DNA of 64,000 bases, taken from NCBI GenBank assembly GCA_021325675.1, contig JAJTCM010000003.1:62001-126000 (forward strand). The letters are read 5' to 3'. Source of the stretch: Crocinitomicaceae bacterium. GTDB lineage: Bacteria > Bacteroidota > Bacteroidia > Flavobacteriales_D > Crocinitomicaceae. The position numbers and the translations under genes are program-made. The notes beneath the pieces are model-generated. The model was not told the origin of the DNA, made no database searches, and saw only the letters and a program-made list of their open reading frames with translations. Below are positions 1-9,398 of this stretch, in pieces. The first letter of the stretch is position 1, and the number at the start of each line of letters is the position of its first letter.

Positions 1-2
1 AC

Positions 3-1382
3 AGCGAATGGTACGAAGATTACGACGAATGGGGCAACCCCGTGAATGTCTCATTCAGCTCGAGCCGGAATTTAAACTACTACAACGGAAGCTTCGAATA
101 CGGCGCTTACGAGCATCCTTATCTGCAGGCCATGCTCAACTCGAATAAAACGGAAAGCTGCGACGGTGTGATTGCATTTAATACGCCTGTTGCCGGGATA
201 AATTCCCTTTTATGGCATTTTGGTGACGGACAGCAGTCTTCGTTGCCGGATCCCGGGCATAACTATACAGCAGCGGGTTCCTATACGGTAAGTGTTGACT
301 TGTTTTCTGATTTCGGCGATACCACCTTAACAATGGCAAACCAGATCATCGTGGGCAATAACAATTCCGACCATGTTGCAAACCCCGTAAAAATGTTGGG
401 AGGCAACTGCAACAGCTTTATTTTTACCGATCAGACTGATGTTGTAACAAGCCGCACCTGGACTTTCCCCGGCGGTGAAACATTTACAGACAGCCTGGTA
501 AATTACACTTTCTCCGACACGGGAACTTATGTGATTTACCTCGAAAACGCCCATGGTTACTGCGCGGACGATGACAGTTTAGAATTGACAATCCGTACAA
601 TCCAAAATCCTGTTGCAGCCATTTGCCCGGTCCAGTCGCCGGGATATTCGCTCTTTGGTTTTGAGCTGGACGATGTTGCCATTGAAGGATCATATTATTA
701 CCAGCCAATTGAAAGCCCGGCGTATGATGGCTTTATGAACGGCTGCAACGTTTTTGAGCTGGAAGCCGGCGATGAAGTCAACCTGCGCCTGTATGTCGGT
801 TACTACGAGCTTATTGATGTCGGCATGGGTAATTACGATCCGTGGTATAACGGTTTCCAGTTCGACGTCTGGATCGATTACAACAACGATGGCGGTTTTG
901 ATGTTTCCGAGCAGGTTGCAAGCAGTTACTGCGGCTCGAATTTAGACATCGGGGCTTATAACATTTATGGTTATGGGCTGTTTACTGTTCCCCTGGAAGC
1001 TGTTCGCGGCGTGCCGCTTCGCATGCGCCTGGGAGCAAATTCCGAAAACAATCCCTGCCAGGGCGACATGTATGACTTCTCCGTTTTAATTCCATATACC
1101 CTAGGCCAGGATGAAAAAACACTTTCCGCTACGGCGGGCATGTTCCCCAACCCGGGTAAAGGTGATTTCCAGCTGAAGCTGAACAATGAAACAGCGATTT
1201 CAAAACTGGATGTTAAAGTGCTTGATATTTCGGGACAGGAAGTGCTGTCTTTCAACCACAAAAACCTCGCGCCGCAAGCGACAAGCGAAATCAACCTGGA
1301 AAAATTTACCAGCGGGGTTTACTTTGTAGAAATCCGGATTGACGGGCAAGCTGCACAGACAATTAAAGTGGTGAAGGAGTAG
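3..1382 (+). CDS. Secreted PKD/GEVED-domain protein with T9SS sorting tail, 5'-truncated by window
   Basis: The frame is open from the first bases of the window, so the gene begins upstream and the N-terminus, probably an enzymatic or adhesive domain, is missing. A PKD domain is visible in the first third (a LLWHFGDGQ-type strand followed by YTAAGSYTVSV). A GEVED-like domain follows (FDVWIDYNNDGGFD, then VPLRMRLGAN). The last 80 or so residues are a type A T9SS sorting domain, with MFPNPGKGDF, VKVLDISGQEV and the end GVYFVEI. Proteins with this layout are exported by the Sec pathway and then by the type IX system to the cell surface or medium. The next gene is convergent. The domain calls are secure, while the function of the whole protein cannot be read from this fragment. 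Confidence 0.85.
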   Translation, partial: SEWYEDYDEWGNPVNVSFSSSRNLNYYNGSFEYGAYEHPYLQAMLNSNKTESCDGVIAFNTPVAGINSLLWHFGDGQQSSLPDPGHNYTAAGSYTVSVDLFSDFGDTTLTMANQIIVGNNNSDHVANPVKMLGGNCNSFIFTDQTDVVTSRTWTFPGGETFTDSLVNYTFSDTGTYVIYLENAHGYCADDDSLELTIRTIQNPVAAICPVQSPGYSLFGFELDDVAIEGSYYYQPIESPAYDGFMNGCNVFELEAGDEVNLRLYVGYYELIDVGMGNYDPWYNGFQFDVWIDYNNDGGFDVSEQVASSYCGSNLDIGAYNIYGYGLFTVPLEAVRGVPLRMRLGANSENNPCQGDMYDFSVLIPYTLGQDEKTLSATAGMFPNPGKGDFQLKLNNETAISKLDVKVLDISGQEVLSFNHKNLAPQATSEINLEKFTSGVYFVEIRIDGQAAQTIKVVKE

Positions 1383-1475
1383 TTTTAATTGAACGTATCT
1401 GGCGAATGAACGAACGGACAATTAAAGTAATGAAAAAATTGGCGTGTTAGCTGAAACCTGCGGGAGAAACAAAAA

Positions 1476-2567
1476 TCACTGTTTCCCCAGCGCATAACAC
1501 GCAAAGCTCGCCAGCCAGTGCTCACCCATGTAATCGCCGTCCACGATGTTTGGAAGCGAATAATTCAAATGCGTCTCAGCCAGCTTTGTGAGGTGGGCCA
1601 ATTTTTCATCAGACTTTGCGAGGTCATACAAACACCAGGCGCGGCTGAAATTCAGTCCGTCAAGGTGAACGAGCTTGCCGTCCGTGCGGTCGAGGATTTT
1701 TCCGGGTTCAAGATCAAATTCCGGGTCAAAAATCATCGGATGGAACTTCTTCAGCCAGGACATGAATTCTCCTTTCGGGAGCACTTTGCGCATCAGATCG
1801 ATTTCCTGCAGCCCGGGCGATAAAAAGTCGTAGCCGCCTGGTTCGTAGGCAAAGGCATAATTGATATCCTTTTCGTAAAACCTCTTGGCCGCTTCCCGAA
1901 TGGCCGTTTTGAATTTCTCGTCTTTTTTCTGCCCGGCATAATCGTAAGCCAGTGACAGGCCAAAAGCCGTATTCGGATGCTCACCCGTGCGGATCGGGTA
2001 AACGAGCTTCGGCAGGAAAACCATGTATTTTTCAATCAGCAGATCGCTCAGCGGACTTAGGTTTTCTGCCCAGCGCCTGGCTTTCGGGTCATCCCAGCTT
2101 TCAAGCTCTTCCTGTAGCTTGAGTATCCAGGCCCAGCCGTAAGTGCGTTCAAAAGATTCGTTGTTCTTCACTTTGAAAAAAGCCATTTCCTGCCGGATCT
2201 TCGCAGCGTCAAATTGTTCGTCCAGTAAAGCAATGATCTGTTCCCTGTTTTCTAGCGCCGGGAATTTCTTCACCAGGTTCACCAGCAGCCAATGCCCGTG
2301 CACGGACGAATGCCAGTCAAAACAACCGTAAAAAACCGGGTGCAGCGTTTGCGGGCGCAATAATTCCGTGGAATCGTTCAGGACTTGTCCTAATTTGTTG
2401 GGGAATTCCTGCTGAAGGCATTTACAAGGCAATTTCGACAGGCGATTTGCTTGCTCTAAAGTCAGGCGGTGCGTTTTTTCTTTCATTTTATTTTCAGTTT
2501 TGCCGGTACAGGATGAGAGGAATACCCCAAGGAAAAGCGGGAGACAAAAGACGTACATTTTGAACAT
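1476..2567 (-). CDS. DUF2891 family lipoprotein
   Basis: A 363-residue protein with an N-terminal hydrophobic segment ending in a lipobox-like LSSC with Cys20, so it is probably a lipoprotein. The body matches DUF2891 as I remember it: HPVFYGCFDWHSSVHGHW near residues 76-93, then an all-helical region resembling an alpha/alpha toroid of the kind found in glycan-active enzymes. Known: DUF2891 proteins have no established reaction. It is transcribed convergently with the preceding T9SS gene and divergently from the TonB receptor. A role in envelope glycan metabolism is only inference. Confidence 0.75.
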   Translation of the reverse strand: MFKMYVFCLPLFLGVFLSSCTGKTENKMKEKTHRLTLEQANRLSKLPCKCLQQEFPNKLGQVLNDSTELLRPQTLHPVFYGCFDWHSSVHGHWLLVNLVKKFPALENREQIIALLDEQFDAAKIRQEMAFFKVKNNESFERTYGWAWILKLQEELESWDDPKARRWAENLSPLSDLLIEKYMVFLPKLVYPIRTGEHPNTAFGLSLAYDYAGQKKDEKFKTAIREAAKRFYEKDINYAFAYEPGGYDFLSPGLQEIDLMRKVLPKGEFMSWLKKFHPMIFDPEFDLEPGKILDRTDGKLVHLDGLNFSRAWCLYDLAKSDEKLAHLTKLAETHLNYSLPNIVDGDYMGEHWLASFACYALGKQ

Positions 2568-2666
2568 AAGCGGGAATTGACAATATGCTCAAAATTAATA
2601 TAAATTCCTTTCCATTTTCAGCTTCACGGATTGATTTTTCATTAGTTTTACAGTCAAATTTCACGC

Positions 2667-5039
2667 ATGAAAATCGCAGCTTCACTTCTTATCCTGTTGC
2701 TCACGGGCAGCGTTTCCGCTCTTGCACAAAACAATACGCAAACCATCAAAGGGACAGTTATCGACAAGGAATCACAGATGACCATCCCGGGCGCAGTTGT
2801 GAGTATCCTGAACAGCGATCCGCCTGTGCGAACGATTACAGATGCGCAGGGAAATTACAAGCTGGCGAACGTTATTCCGGGCCGTTATGACATCCAGGCC
2901 AAATTCATGGGCTACAAAGAAGTCGTGATCCCGAACGTAACAGTGACTTCCGGAAAAGAAGTCGTGATCGACATTGCGCTGGAAGAAACGGTCAACGAAA
3001 TCAAGGAAGTGACAGTCAGCGGAACCAAGAAAAACGAAACGATCAACGAATTGAGTACCGTCAGCGCGCGCTCGTTCAGTACGGAAGAAGTGAACCGTTT
3101 TGCAGGCGGAAGATCAGATCCTGCCCGTATGGCAGCGAATTTTGCAGGTGTGAGCGCACCGGACGACTCCCGCAACGATATTGTGATCCGCGGAAATTCA
3201 CCGGCTGGCGTTTTATGGCGCATTGAAGGCTTGAATATCCCGAACCCGAACCACTTTTCAACCATCGGGACAACCGGCGGACCGGTGAGCGGGATCAACA
3301 CGAATTTACTGAAGAATTCCGACTTTTTTACCTCAGCCTTCCCGGCGGAATACGGCAATGCCAACGCAGGCGTTTTTGACCTGGGCTTTCGCAGCGGAAA
3401 TACGGATAAACGCGAACATACATTGCAATTCGGGATGCTTACCGGGATCGAAGCCATGACCGAAGGCCCGATCAAAAAAGGAAACGGCTCATCCTACCTG
3501 CTCGCCTACCGCTATTCTTTCACCGGGATTGCGCAGGCTATGGGCCTCAACATCGGAACAACCGCTACGCCTTTTTACCAGGATTTATCGTTTAAGGTCA
3601 ACAGCGGAACAACCAAGCTCGGGAAATTTACCTTGTTCGGCCTGGCAGGAATCAGCACCATTGAGTTCATGCACGATAAAGTCGACACCACCGATTTGTT
3701 TGCCATCCCGAACCGTGATTCTTACTTTACAAGTAAAATCGGGTTGATCGGACTAAGCCACTTTGCGCGGGTAAACGACCGTTCGTACTTTAAAACGATT
3801 ATCGGGGCAACGGCCTGGACTTCCAGCTACGACGAAGACAGCATAAACAGCGTTACAAGCGAGATCACCCGCGTGGTGGAAAACAGCACGGAACAGCTGC
3901 GTTATTCAGCCAATATTTCCTACAACACTAAAGTAAGCTCGCGGCTTTTCCTGAAATTCGGGATCCTGGAAGAATTGTTTCACCTGAACCTCTATTACCG
4001 CAACCGGAATTTCACACCGGACTGGGTACAAATCTGGGATTTTAACGATTATACGTCGCTTGTCCAGGGATACGCCCACATGAAATATAATTTTTCGGAA
4101 AAGCTCACAATGAATGCGGGATTGCGCTCCCAATACCTGACATTGAACGGGTCCAGCTCTGTTGAGCCGCGCCTTGGATTTAAATTCCAGGTAAACCAAA
4201 AAAACGTGCTGAGCCTGGGTTACGGAATGCACAGCCAGATGCAGCCGACAGACATTTATTTCTACCGTTCACTCGACAGCACAGGAAATTATGTACAAAC
4301 GAACAAAGACCTTGATTTTACGCGCAGCCAGCATTTTGTTTTGGGCTACGATCTTTACCCGGTGAAAGACTGGCGCGTGAAAACGGAAGTGTATTACCAG
4401 TATATTTCCAATGTGCCTGTGACGCTGGATTCCAGCAGCTACTCCATGCTCAACACCGGTGCCGGTTTCCTGCCGAATGAAGAAGGTAATCTTCTGAACA
4501 CAGGGACGGGGGAAAACTACGGATTTGAGCTCACGATCGAAAAGTTTTTCAGTAAAGGCTACTACGCTTTGCTCACGGGGACAATTTATGAATCAAATTA
4601 CAAAGGAAGCGACGGCGTGCGCCATAACACGGCTTTCAATGGGAAATACGTTTACAATATCCTGGTCGGGAAAGAATTTAAAATCGGGGCGGAAAAGCGC
4701 AATACTTTTTCCATCGACGTCAAATTTACCCAGGCCGGCGGACGTTATTTCACCCCGGTTGATCTTGCGGCTTCACAAGCTTTGCAGCGCCAGGTGTTGA
4801 TGGGCGACGCTTACGCTTATTCCCAGCGAAACCCGGATTTCATGCGTCTCGACCTGAAAATGGGCTTTACTTTCAACAGTAAAACGAAAAAATTGTCGCA
4901 ATCCGTCTTTTTCGACATTCAGAATGTGACCAACAATAAAAACGTGTTTGCCCAGCGCTATAACCCGAACACCAATTCGATCAATACGGCTTACCAGATA
5001 GGTTTCTTCCCCAACTTTGTGTACAGACTGCAGTTTTGA
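2667..5039 (+). CDS. TonB-dependent outer-membrane receptor with carboxypeptidase-like N-terminal domain
   Basis: 790 residues. A signal peptide (MKIAASLLILLLTGSVSALA) is followed by a carboxypeptidase-regulatory-like beta domain at about residues 24-113 (IKGTVIDKES ... ITDAQGNYKLANVIPGRYDI). A plug domain lies at about 130-240 (NDIVIRGNSPAGVLWRIEGL), and the remainder is strand-rich with alternating aromatics, as in a 22-strand barrel, ending in VYRLQF with a terminal Phe. These receptors import siderophores, vitamins or glycans using TonB energy. No SusD-like partner is adjacent, so it is not a SusCD pair, and the substrate cannot be told. Length and architecture are normal for Bacteroidota. 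Confidence 0.88.
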   Translation: MKIAASLLILLLTGSVSALAQNNTQTIKGTVIDKESQMTIPGAVVSILNSDPPVRTITDAQGNYKLANVIPGRYDIQAKFMGYKEVVIPNVTVTSGKEVVIDIALEETVNEIKEVTVSGTKKNETINELSTVSARSFSTEEVNRFAGGRSDPARMAANFAGVSAPDDSRNDIVIRGNSPAGVLWRIEGLNIPNPNHFSTIGTTGGPVSGINTNLLKNSDFFTSAFPAEYGNANAGVFDLGFRSGNTDKREHTLQFGMLTGIEAMTEGPIKKGNGSSYLLAYRYSFTGIAQAMGLNIGTTATPFYQDLSFKVNSGTTKLGKFTLFGLAGISTIEFMHDKVDTTDLFAIPNRDSYFTSKIGLIGLSHFARVNDRSYFKTIIGATAWTSSYDEDSINSVTSEITRVVENSTEQLRYSANISYNTKVSSRLFLKFGILEELFHLNLYYRNRNFTPDWVQIWDFNDYTSLVQGYAHMKYNFSEKLTMNAGLRSQYLTLNGSSSVEPRLGFKFQVNQKNVLSLGYGMHSQMQPTDIYFYRSLDSTGNYVQTNKDLDFTRSQHFVLGYDLYPVKDWRVKTEVYYQYISNVPVTLDSSSYSMLNTGAGFLPNEEGNLLNTGTGENYGFELTIEKFFSKGYYALLTGTIYESNYKGSDGVRHNTAFNGKYVYNILVGKEFKIGAEKRNTFSIDVKFTQAGGRYFTPVDLAASQALQRQVLMGDAYAYSQRNPDFMRLDLKMGFTFNSKTKKLSQSVFFDIQNVTNNKNVFAQRYNPNTNSINTAYQIGFFPNFVYRLQF

Positions 5040-5090
5040 CAGATTTATTCAAAAGGAAACGTCTACCTTTCGGTTTGATTTGATTTTTAG

Positions 5091-5098
5091 TATATTTG
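5091..5098 (+). promoter_or_regulatory. Bacteroidota -7 box (TATATTTG)
   Basis: TATATTTG matches the Bacteroidota consensus TANNTTTG and lies 22 bases before the ATG of the next gene. The closest TTTG upstream (5074-5077) is only 13 bases away, so a good -33 box is not seen. An AGGAG sits just before the ATG at 5121. Confidence 0.45.
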
Positions 5099-5120
5099 CT
5101 AGAACGCAAAATCACAGGAG

Positions 5121-5921
5121 ATGAGAACGAATTATGTACTGAACCCGCTTTTTGTACTCGCGCTGGCAATATTGCTGCTCAATGATTTTGTTCTGAAAAG
5201 CGCTTTTTCTAACTTTCTTACGGGCAAGTTGTCTGACCTCGCCGGAGTTGTAGTTTTAGCTTTGTTTCTTTCCGCGTTTTTCCCGAAACGGAAATTTGGC
5301 GTGTATGTTTTCGTGATCCTTTTGTTTACCTTTTGGAAAAGTCCGCTTAGCTCTTCGTTCATTGCGTTCCTGAATCAGCAATTTTCTGCCGGGTACAGCC
5401 GTGTTGTTGATTTTACGGATATCTTCTGTTTACTCGTTTTGATCCCGCTTTACCGCTTCGAACCGATAAAAAAACAAGCTGATTTAAAATGGGCATTCGT
5501 CCCGCTCTCCGCTCTCACTCTCTTCTCGGTTATAGCCACTTCCCGCGCCCAGCCGGAGCAGTACGGCTACGTGTATATCGGGAAAGAAATCAAGTTTGAA
5601 ACGGATAAGCAGAATTTTTTAAATGTGCTCACTGCCCACGGTGTTGAGTATAAAATGATCCACAAATACGAATACAAAGGCGATTCCATCGAAAACTACG
5701 AATTGCAGAAATTCCTCATCAATTCGGATACGATCTACAGGGCCATACTTTCTTTACAGCAGCCCTCAGCCAGGCAATTGATCGTCAGCGTTCGCAGTAT
5801 CCATTTTACCGAGGTAAGCTGGCCCCACCCCGATGTCACCTATGCGAACCAGGATTCTGTGGCGGAAGCTTACAAAACGCGCACTATTCATTATTTCGAA
5901 AACTTAAAACCGAAAAACTAA
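5121..5921 (+). CDS. Hypothetical membrane protein
   Basis: 266 residues. The N-terminal 150 residues hold about four hydrophobic helices (FVLALAILLLNDFVL, VVVLALFLSAFF, YVFVILLFTF, FCLLVLIPLY, and another near FVPLSALTLFSVIA). The rest is soluble and probably sits on one side of the membrane. I do not recognise a family motif. The start is supported by an AGGAG five bases upstream and a -7 box further up. The gene ends four bases before the acetyltransferase start, which suggests co-transcription. Confidence 0.7.
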   Translation: MRTNYVLNPLFVLALAILLLNDFVLKSAFSNFLTGKLSDLAGVVVLALFLSAFFPKRKFGVYVFVILLFTFWKSPLSSSFIAFLNQQFSAGYSRVVDFTDIFCLLVLIPLYRFEPIKKQADLKWAFVPLSALTLFSVIATSRAQPEQYGYVYIGKEIKFETDKQNFLNVLTAHGVEYKMIHKYEYKGDSIENYELQKFLINSDTIYRAILSLQQPSARQLIVSVRSIHFTEVSWPHPDVTYANQDSVAEAYKTRTIHYFENLKPKN

Positions 5922-5925
5922 ACCC

Positions 5926-6390
5926 GTGCAATTCGAAAAACTCAGGCGTCTCAAACCGGAACACCGGCAGCAGCTTTTCGGGCTGTGGAACTCCGAGTTT
6001 CCTGTTACTTTCCTGCACAAGCACGCTGACGATTTTGAGAATTATTTATTTAAGCTCGATAATCCACACCATTATCTTGTGAGCCTGAGCGATAAAACCA
6101 TTATTGCCTGGGCTTACCGTTTTGAGCGCTATAATGAAACCTGGTTCGGCTTGCTTGTTCACCCGAATTACCAGCGCAAAGGACATGGCTCGCGCCTGCT
6201 CGATATCCTGAAGCAGGAAAACGAAGAGCTCAACGGCTGGGTGATCGACCACCGGGCAGATATGAAACAAAACGGCGAACGCTATTTTTCTCCCCTGGAA
6301 TTCTACCTCAAGAACAAATTTTCCCCTATTCCGGATGTCAGGCTTGAGCTTGACCTTCTTTCCGCTGTCAAAATGCACTGGGAAAAGTAA
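5926..6390 (+). CDS. GNAT family N-acetyltransferase
   Basis: 154 residues starting at GTG, four bases after the previous stop. The acetyl-CoA binding motif A is clear at residues 78-93: VHPNYQRKGHGSRLLD, with the QRKGHG loop that binds the pyrophosphate. The preceding strand (TIIAWAYRF) is also typical. The family moves acetyl groups from acetyl-CoA to amines of small molecules or proteins, but the substrate is unknown here. The spacing suggests an operon with the membrane protein upstream. Confidence 0.8.
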   Translation: MQFEKLRRLKPEHRQQLFGLWNSEFPVTFLHKHADDFENYLFKLDNPHHYLVSLSDKTIIAWAYRFERYNETWFGLLVHPNYQRKGHGSRLLDILKQENEELNGWVIDHRADMKQNGERYFSPLEFYLKNKFSPIPDVRLELDLLSAVKMHWEK

Positions 6391-6477
6391 TTTTATCCGT
6401 TTCAACAATCCAAAAAAGGAATCAAATCGTAAGTTTCAGCAGTAATGTAAGCCGCTGTAAATAATTAACTTATGATT

Positions 6478-6507
6478 TTTGTGTGTTTTTTTGTTCAATT
6501 AAATTTG
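6478..6507 (+). promoter_or_regulatory. Predicted promoter of the sigma factor / carotenoid operon
   Basis: TTTG at 6478-6481 is followed after 18 bases by TAAATTTG at 6500-6507, an exact TANNTTTG. Transcription would start near 6514, giving a leader of about 60 bases before the ATG at 6575. This also rules out the upstream in-frame TTG at 6512 as a start codon. Confidence 0.6.
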
Positions 6508-6574
6508 GATTTTGTTTAAACTTTATTTTAATTTGTTAAACAAAATAACCCCGGTATCCATTAAAATTACTGAG

Positions 6575-7084
6575 ATGTCAACACTTGAATTTAACGACGC
6601 CCTGATCAGCCTGGAACAGTATCTCCGGTCTTTTGCCTATAATTACACGCGAAATAATGAAGATGCAGAAGACCTGACACAGGAAACAATACTCAAGGCG
6701 CTAAAATACCGCACCCAGTATACTCCAAAGACCAATTTTAAAGCCTGGGTTTTTACCATCATGCGCAATGTGTTCATCAACCAATACCGCAGAAAATTAA
6801 AGGCCGCAACGATTTTTGATTCTTCCAAAGAGTTATATTTGTTACAAAAATCCGACGATAATTACGGCAATCCGATGAATTACATGCTGGGAAAAGACCT
6901 CAACAGTCAGCTCGATAAGCTGGAGGACGAATATAAAAAGCCTTTCTCGATGCATTTTGACGGGTACAAATATCAGGAAATTGCAGAAAGCCTGAATATT
7001 CCTATCGGAACGGTTAAAAGCCGGATTTTCGTTGCCCGCAAGAAGCTGATGGATTATTTACCGGATTACAGGTACCAGATTTGA
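6575..7084 (+). CDS. ECF-type RNA polymerase sigma factor heading the carotenoid operon
   Basis: 169 residues from ATG 6575; the frame is open further upstream but that stretch overlaps the promoter. Sigma region 2 is seen at residues 21-72 (AYNYTRNNEDAEDLTQETIL, then FKAWVFTIMRNVFINQYRR). Region 4 lies at about 130-160 (YQEIAESLNIPIGTVKSRI). This is the standard two-domain ECF layout. The TGA stop overlaps the TTG start of crtI, so the two are translationally coupled. No anti-sigma gene is adjacent. Inference: the sigma factor drives its own operon and possibly the light- or oxidation-linked genes behind it. Coupling of an ECF sigma factor with pigment genes recalls CarQ of Myxococcus, although the families differ. 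Confidence 0.88.
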   Translation: MSTLEFNDALISLEQYLRSFAYNYTRNNEDAEDLTQETILKALKYRTQYTPKTNFKAWVFTIMRNVFINQYRRKLKAATIFDSSKELYLLQKSDDNYGNPMNYMLGKDLNSQLDKLEDEYKKPFSMHFDGYKYQEIAESLNIPIGTVKSRIFVARKKLMDYLPDYRYQI

Positions 7085-8565
7085 AAACAAAGAAAATAAA
7101 TATCCTCGGCTCAGGCGTCGCAGGCTTGTCGTGTGCAAGCTTCCTGGCGCAGCAGGGCCACCAGGTGACCATTTTTGAGAAAAACCCGACAACCGGCGGC
7201 AGGGCACGCACTTTCGAAGAAAACGGCTTCCGCTTCGATATGGGGCCGAGCTGGTACTGGATGCCGGAGGTTTTTGAAAAGTTCTACCAGAAATTCAACC
7301 ACACAAGCTCTGATTTTTACGAATTGGTGCGCCTGGATCCTTCCTACCGCGTTTTCTGGCAGGACGGTGAAAGCAGCGATATCCCCGCCAGCATGGACGA
7401 GCTGATGAGCTGGTTTGAATTCCTCGAGCCTGGAAGCTCTGCCAAACTCAGGAAGTTCCTTCAGGAAGCAGCCTACAAATACGATGTCGGGATGAACGAC
7501 CTGGTTCACCGTCCTTCACTCAGCTGGCTCGAATTCGCAGATATGCGCGTCATCAAGGGCTTGTTTAAGCTCCACATAACTTCCTCCTTTTCAAGCTATA
7601 TCCGGAAATACTTTAAGCATCCCAAAATTCTTTCCCTGCTGGAATTCCCGGTACTTTTCCTAGGTGCACAGCCGAAAGACACACCGGCGCTGTATTCCCT
7701 GATGAATTATGCCGATATGGAATTGGGAACGTGGTACCCCATGGGTGGAATGCATAAAATAATCGAGGCGTTTGAAGAGATTGCCCGCGAACAAGGCGTT
7801 CAGATCAAAACCGGCAGCGAGGTAAACGGCTTTGAAGTGATGAACACCCATGTTTCCCGCCTGAACACACACTATGAAAGCTTTGCCGGCGATTATTTCG
7901 TATCCGGGGCGGATTATCACCATACAGATAATGATTTATTAAAAGGATCATCAAATTACAGCGAAAAATACTGGGACAGCCGCAAACTGGCGCCTTCCTG
8001 CCTGATTTTCTACCTGGGAACCGATAAAAAAATCCCGGGATTACTGCACCACAACCTGTTTTTTGACGAAGACTTCGGAAAACATGCCGCAGAGATCTAC
8101 GAAACGCCGCAATGGCCGGAATCTCCCCTGTTTTATGTGTGCTGTCCTTCCAAAACCGATCCTTCTGTTGCCCCGGAGAACATGGAAAACCTCTTTCTTT
8201 TGGTACCGATCGCCCCTAACCTGAAAGATTCGGAAGAAAAACGCAGCCAATACCTCGACTTACTGCTGGGGCGCATGGAAAAACAGTGCAAAGTGACTTT
8301 CAGGGAGAATATCGTTTTTCAGAAAAGCTACTGCATAGACGATTTTAAAAAGGATTACAACGCATACAAAGGAAACGCTTACGGACTGGCAAATACACTG
8401 ATGCAAACCGCTAAGCTGAAGCCCGCGATCCGTCATAAATCGCTTAAAAACTTTTATTATACGGGCCAGCTCACAGTTCCGGGGCCTGGCGTTCCTCCTT
8501 CCATTATTTCCGGGGAAGTGGTAGCCCGGGAAATTTTAAAACAAATTAAAAAGGAAAGCTTATGA
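7081..8565 (+). CDS. crtI: Phytoene desaturase
   Basis: 494 residues. The N-terminal FAD-binding fold has ILGSGVAGLS at residues 8-17 and GGRARTFEENGFRFDMGPS. The C-terminal family signature GQLTVPGPGVPPSIISGEV lies near 463-482. CrtI oxidises 15-cis-phytoene stepwise to lycopene or neurosporene at the membrane, using FAD. The start is a TTG inside the stop of the sigma-factor gene, and the stop overlaps the crtB start (ATGA). No lycopene cyclase or hydroxylase gene is in the window, so the final pigment cannot be named. Length and motifs are normal. Confidence 0.93.
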   Translation: MKTKKINILGSGVAGLSCASFLAQQGHQVTIFEKNPTTGGRARTFEENGFRFDMGPSWYWMPEVFEKFYQKFNHTSSDFYELVRLDPSYRVFWQDGESSDIPASMDELMSWFEFLEPGSSAKLRKFLQEAAYKYDVGMNDLVHRPSLSWLEFADMRVIKGLFKLHITSSFSSYIRKYFKHPKILSLLEFPVLFLGAQPKDTPALYSLMNYADMELGTWYPMGGMHKIIEAFEEIAREQGVQIKTGSEVNGFEVMNTHVSRLNTHYESFAGDYFVSGADYHHTDNDLLKGSSNYSEKYWDSRKLAPSCLIFYLGTDKKIPGLLHHNLFFDEDFGKHAAEIYETPQWPESPLFYVCCPSKTDPSVAPENMENLFLLVPIAPNLKDSEEKRSQYLDLLLGRMEKQCKVTFRENIVFQKSYCIDDFKKDYNAYKGNAYGLANTLMQTAKLKPAIRHKSLKNFYYTGQLTVPGPGVPPSIISGEVVAREILKQIKKESL

Positions 8566-9398
8566 AAGATCTATTTGACAGCTTATCGCACGAAATGAGC
8601 GTGCTGACAACACGTAAGTACAGCACGTCATTTTCCACCGGAATTGCTTTCCTGCACAAAGATATGCAGCGGCCAATCCACGCGATTTACGGCTTCGTGC
8701 GCTTTGCCGACGAAATCGTTGATTCTTTCCACGGCTTTGACAAAGCGGCATTATTATCAGACTTCAAAAAAGAAACATATAAAGCGATCGATCAGCGGAT
8801 TTCGCTAAATCCGATCCTCAATTCCTTTCAATGGGTAGTGAATAATTACCAGGTACCGCTCGAGCTGGTGGAAACCTTCCTGCAATCCATGGAAATGGAC
8901 CTCGAGCTTAAGGAGTATGACAAAAAGGGCTACGACACTTACATTCTCGGCTCAGCTGAAGTTGTCGGATTGATGTGCCTGCGGGTTTTCGTGCGCGGAA
9001 ACGAAGAAGAATACCAGCGGCTCAAAGCCCCGGCGATGAAGCTTGGCTCAGCTTTTCAGAAAATCAATTTCCTGCGCGACCTCAAAGCGGATTACCACGA
9101 GCTTGGGCGCACTTATTTCCCGGGAATTGACCTGAGGGAATTCAATTCCGTTGTCAAAAAAGAGATCGAGGCCGATATCGAAGCTGATTTCGCGGCCGGC
9201 TACGAAGGAATTAAGCAATTGCCGAAAGACGCCCGTTTCGGAGTGTATGTCGCTTACATTTATTATTTCAAGCTTTTCCAGAAAATCAAGGGCTCAAAAC
9301 CCGAAGTTATCCTCCAGGAACGCGTGCGGATCACGAACAATAAAAAATATTCCTTGTTTTTATTTTCGTATCTTCGCCACAATTTAAACTTGTTGTGA
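8562..9398 (+). CDS. crtB: Phytoene synthase
   Basis: 278 residues. Both Asp-rich motifs that bind magnesium and diphosphate are present: DEIVD at 50-54 and the second at 173-177 (DLKAD, inside INFLRDLKAD). Phytoene synthase condenses two geranylgeranyl diphosphates head to head into phytoene, the CrtI substrate. It overlaps crtI by four bases (ATGA) and idi by four bases (GTGA), so the three are expected to be made together. Squalene or dehydrosqualene synthase activity cannot be fully excluded from sequence, but coupling to crtI argues for phytoene. Confidence 0.92.
   Translation: MKDLFDSLSHEMSVLTTRKYSTSFSTGIAFLHKDMQRPIHAIYGFVRFADEIVDSFHGFDKAALLSDFKKETYKAIDQRISLNPILNSFQWVVNNYQVPLELVETFLQSMEMDLELKEYDKKGYDTYILGSAEVVGLMCLRVFVRGNEEEYQRLKAPAMKLGSAFQKINFLRDLKADYHELGRTYFPGIDLREFNSVVKKEIEADIEADFAAGYEGIKQLPKDARFGVYVAYIYYFKLFQKIKGSKPEVILQERVRITNNKKYSLFLFSYLRHNLNLL

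Noticed and set aside
1358-1428. GACAATTAAAGT at the end of the first gene repeated at 1417-1428
   Set aside because: Only 12 bases in AT-rich sequence, out of frame, with no structure around it. A chance repeat is as likely as a partial duplication.
6512-6574. Upstream TTG start for the ECF sigma factor
   Set aside because: It lies about where transcription should begin from the predicted promoter, and ECF sigma factors need no such extension.
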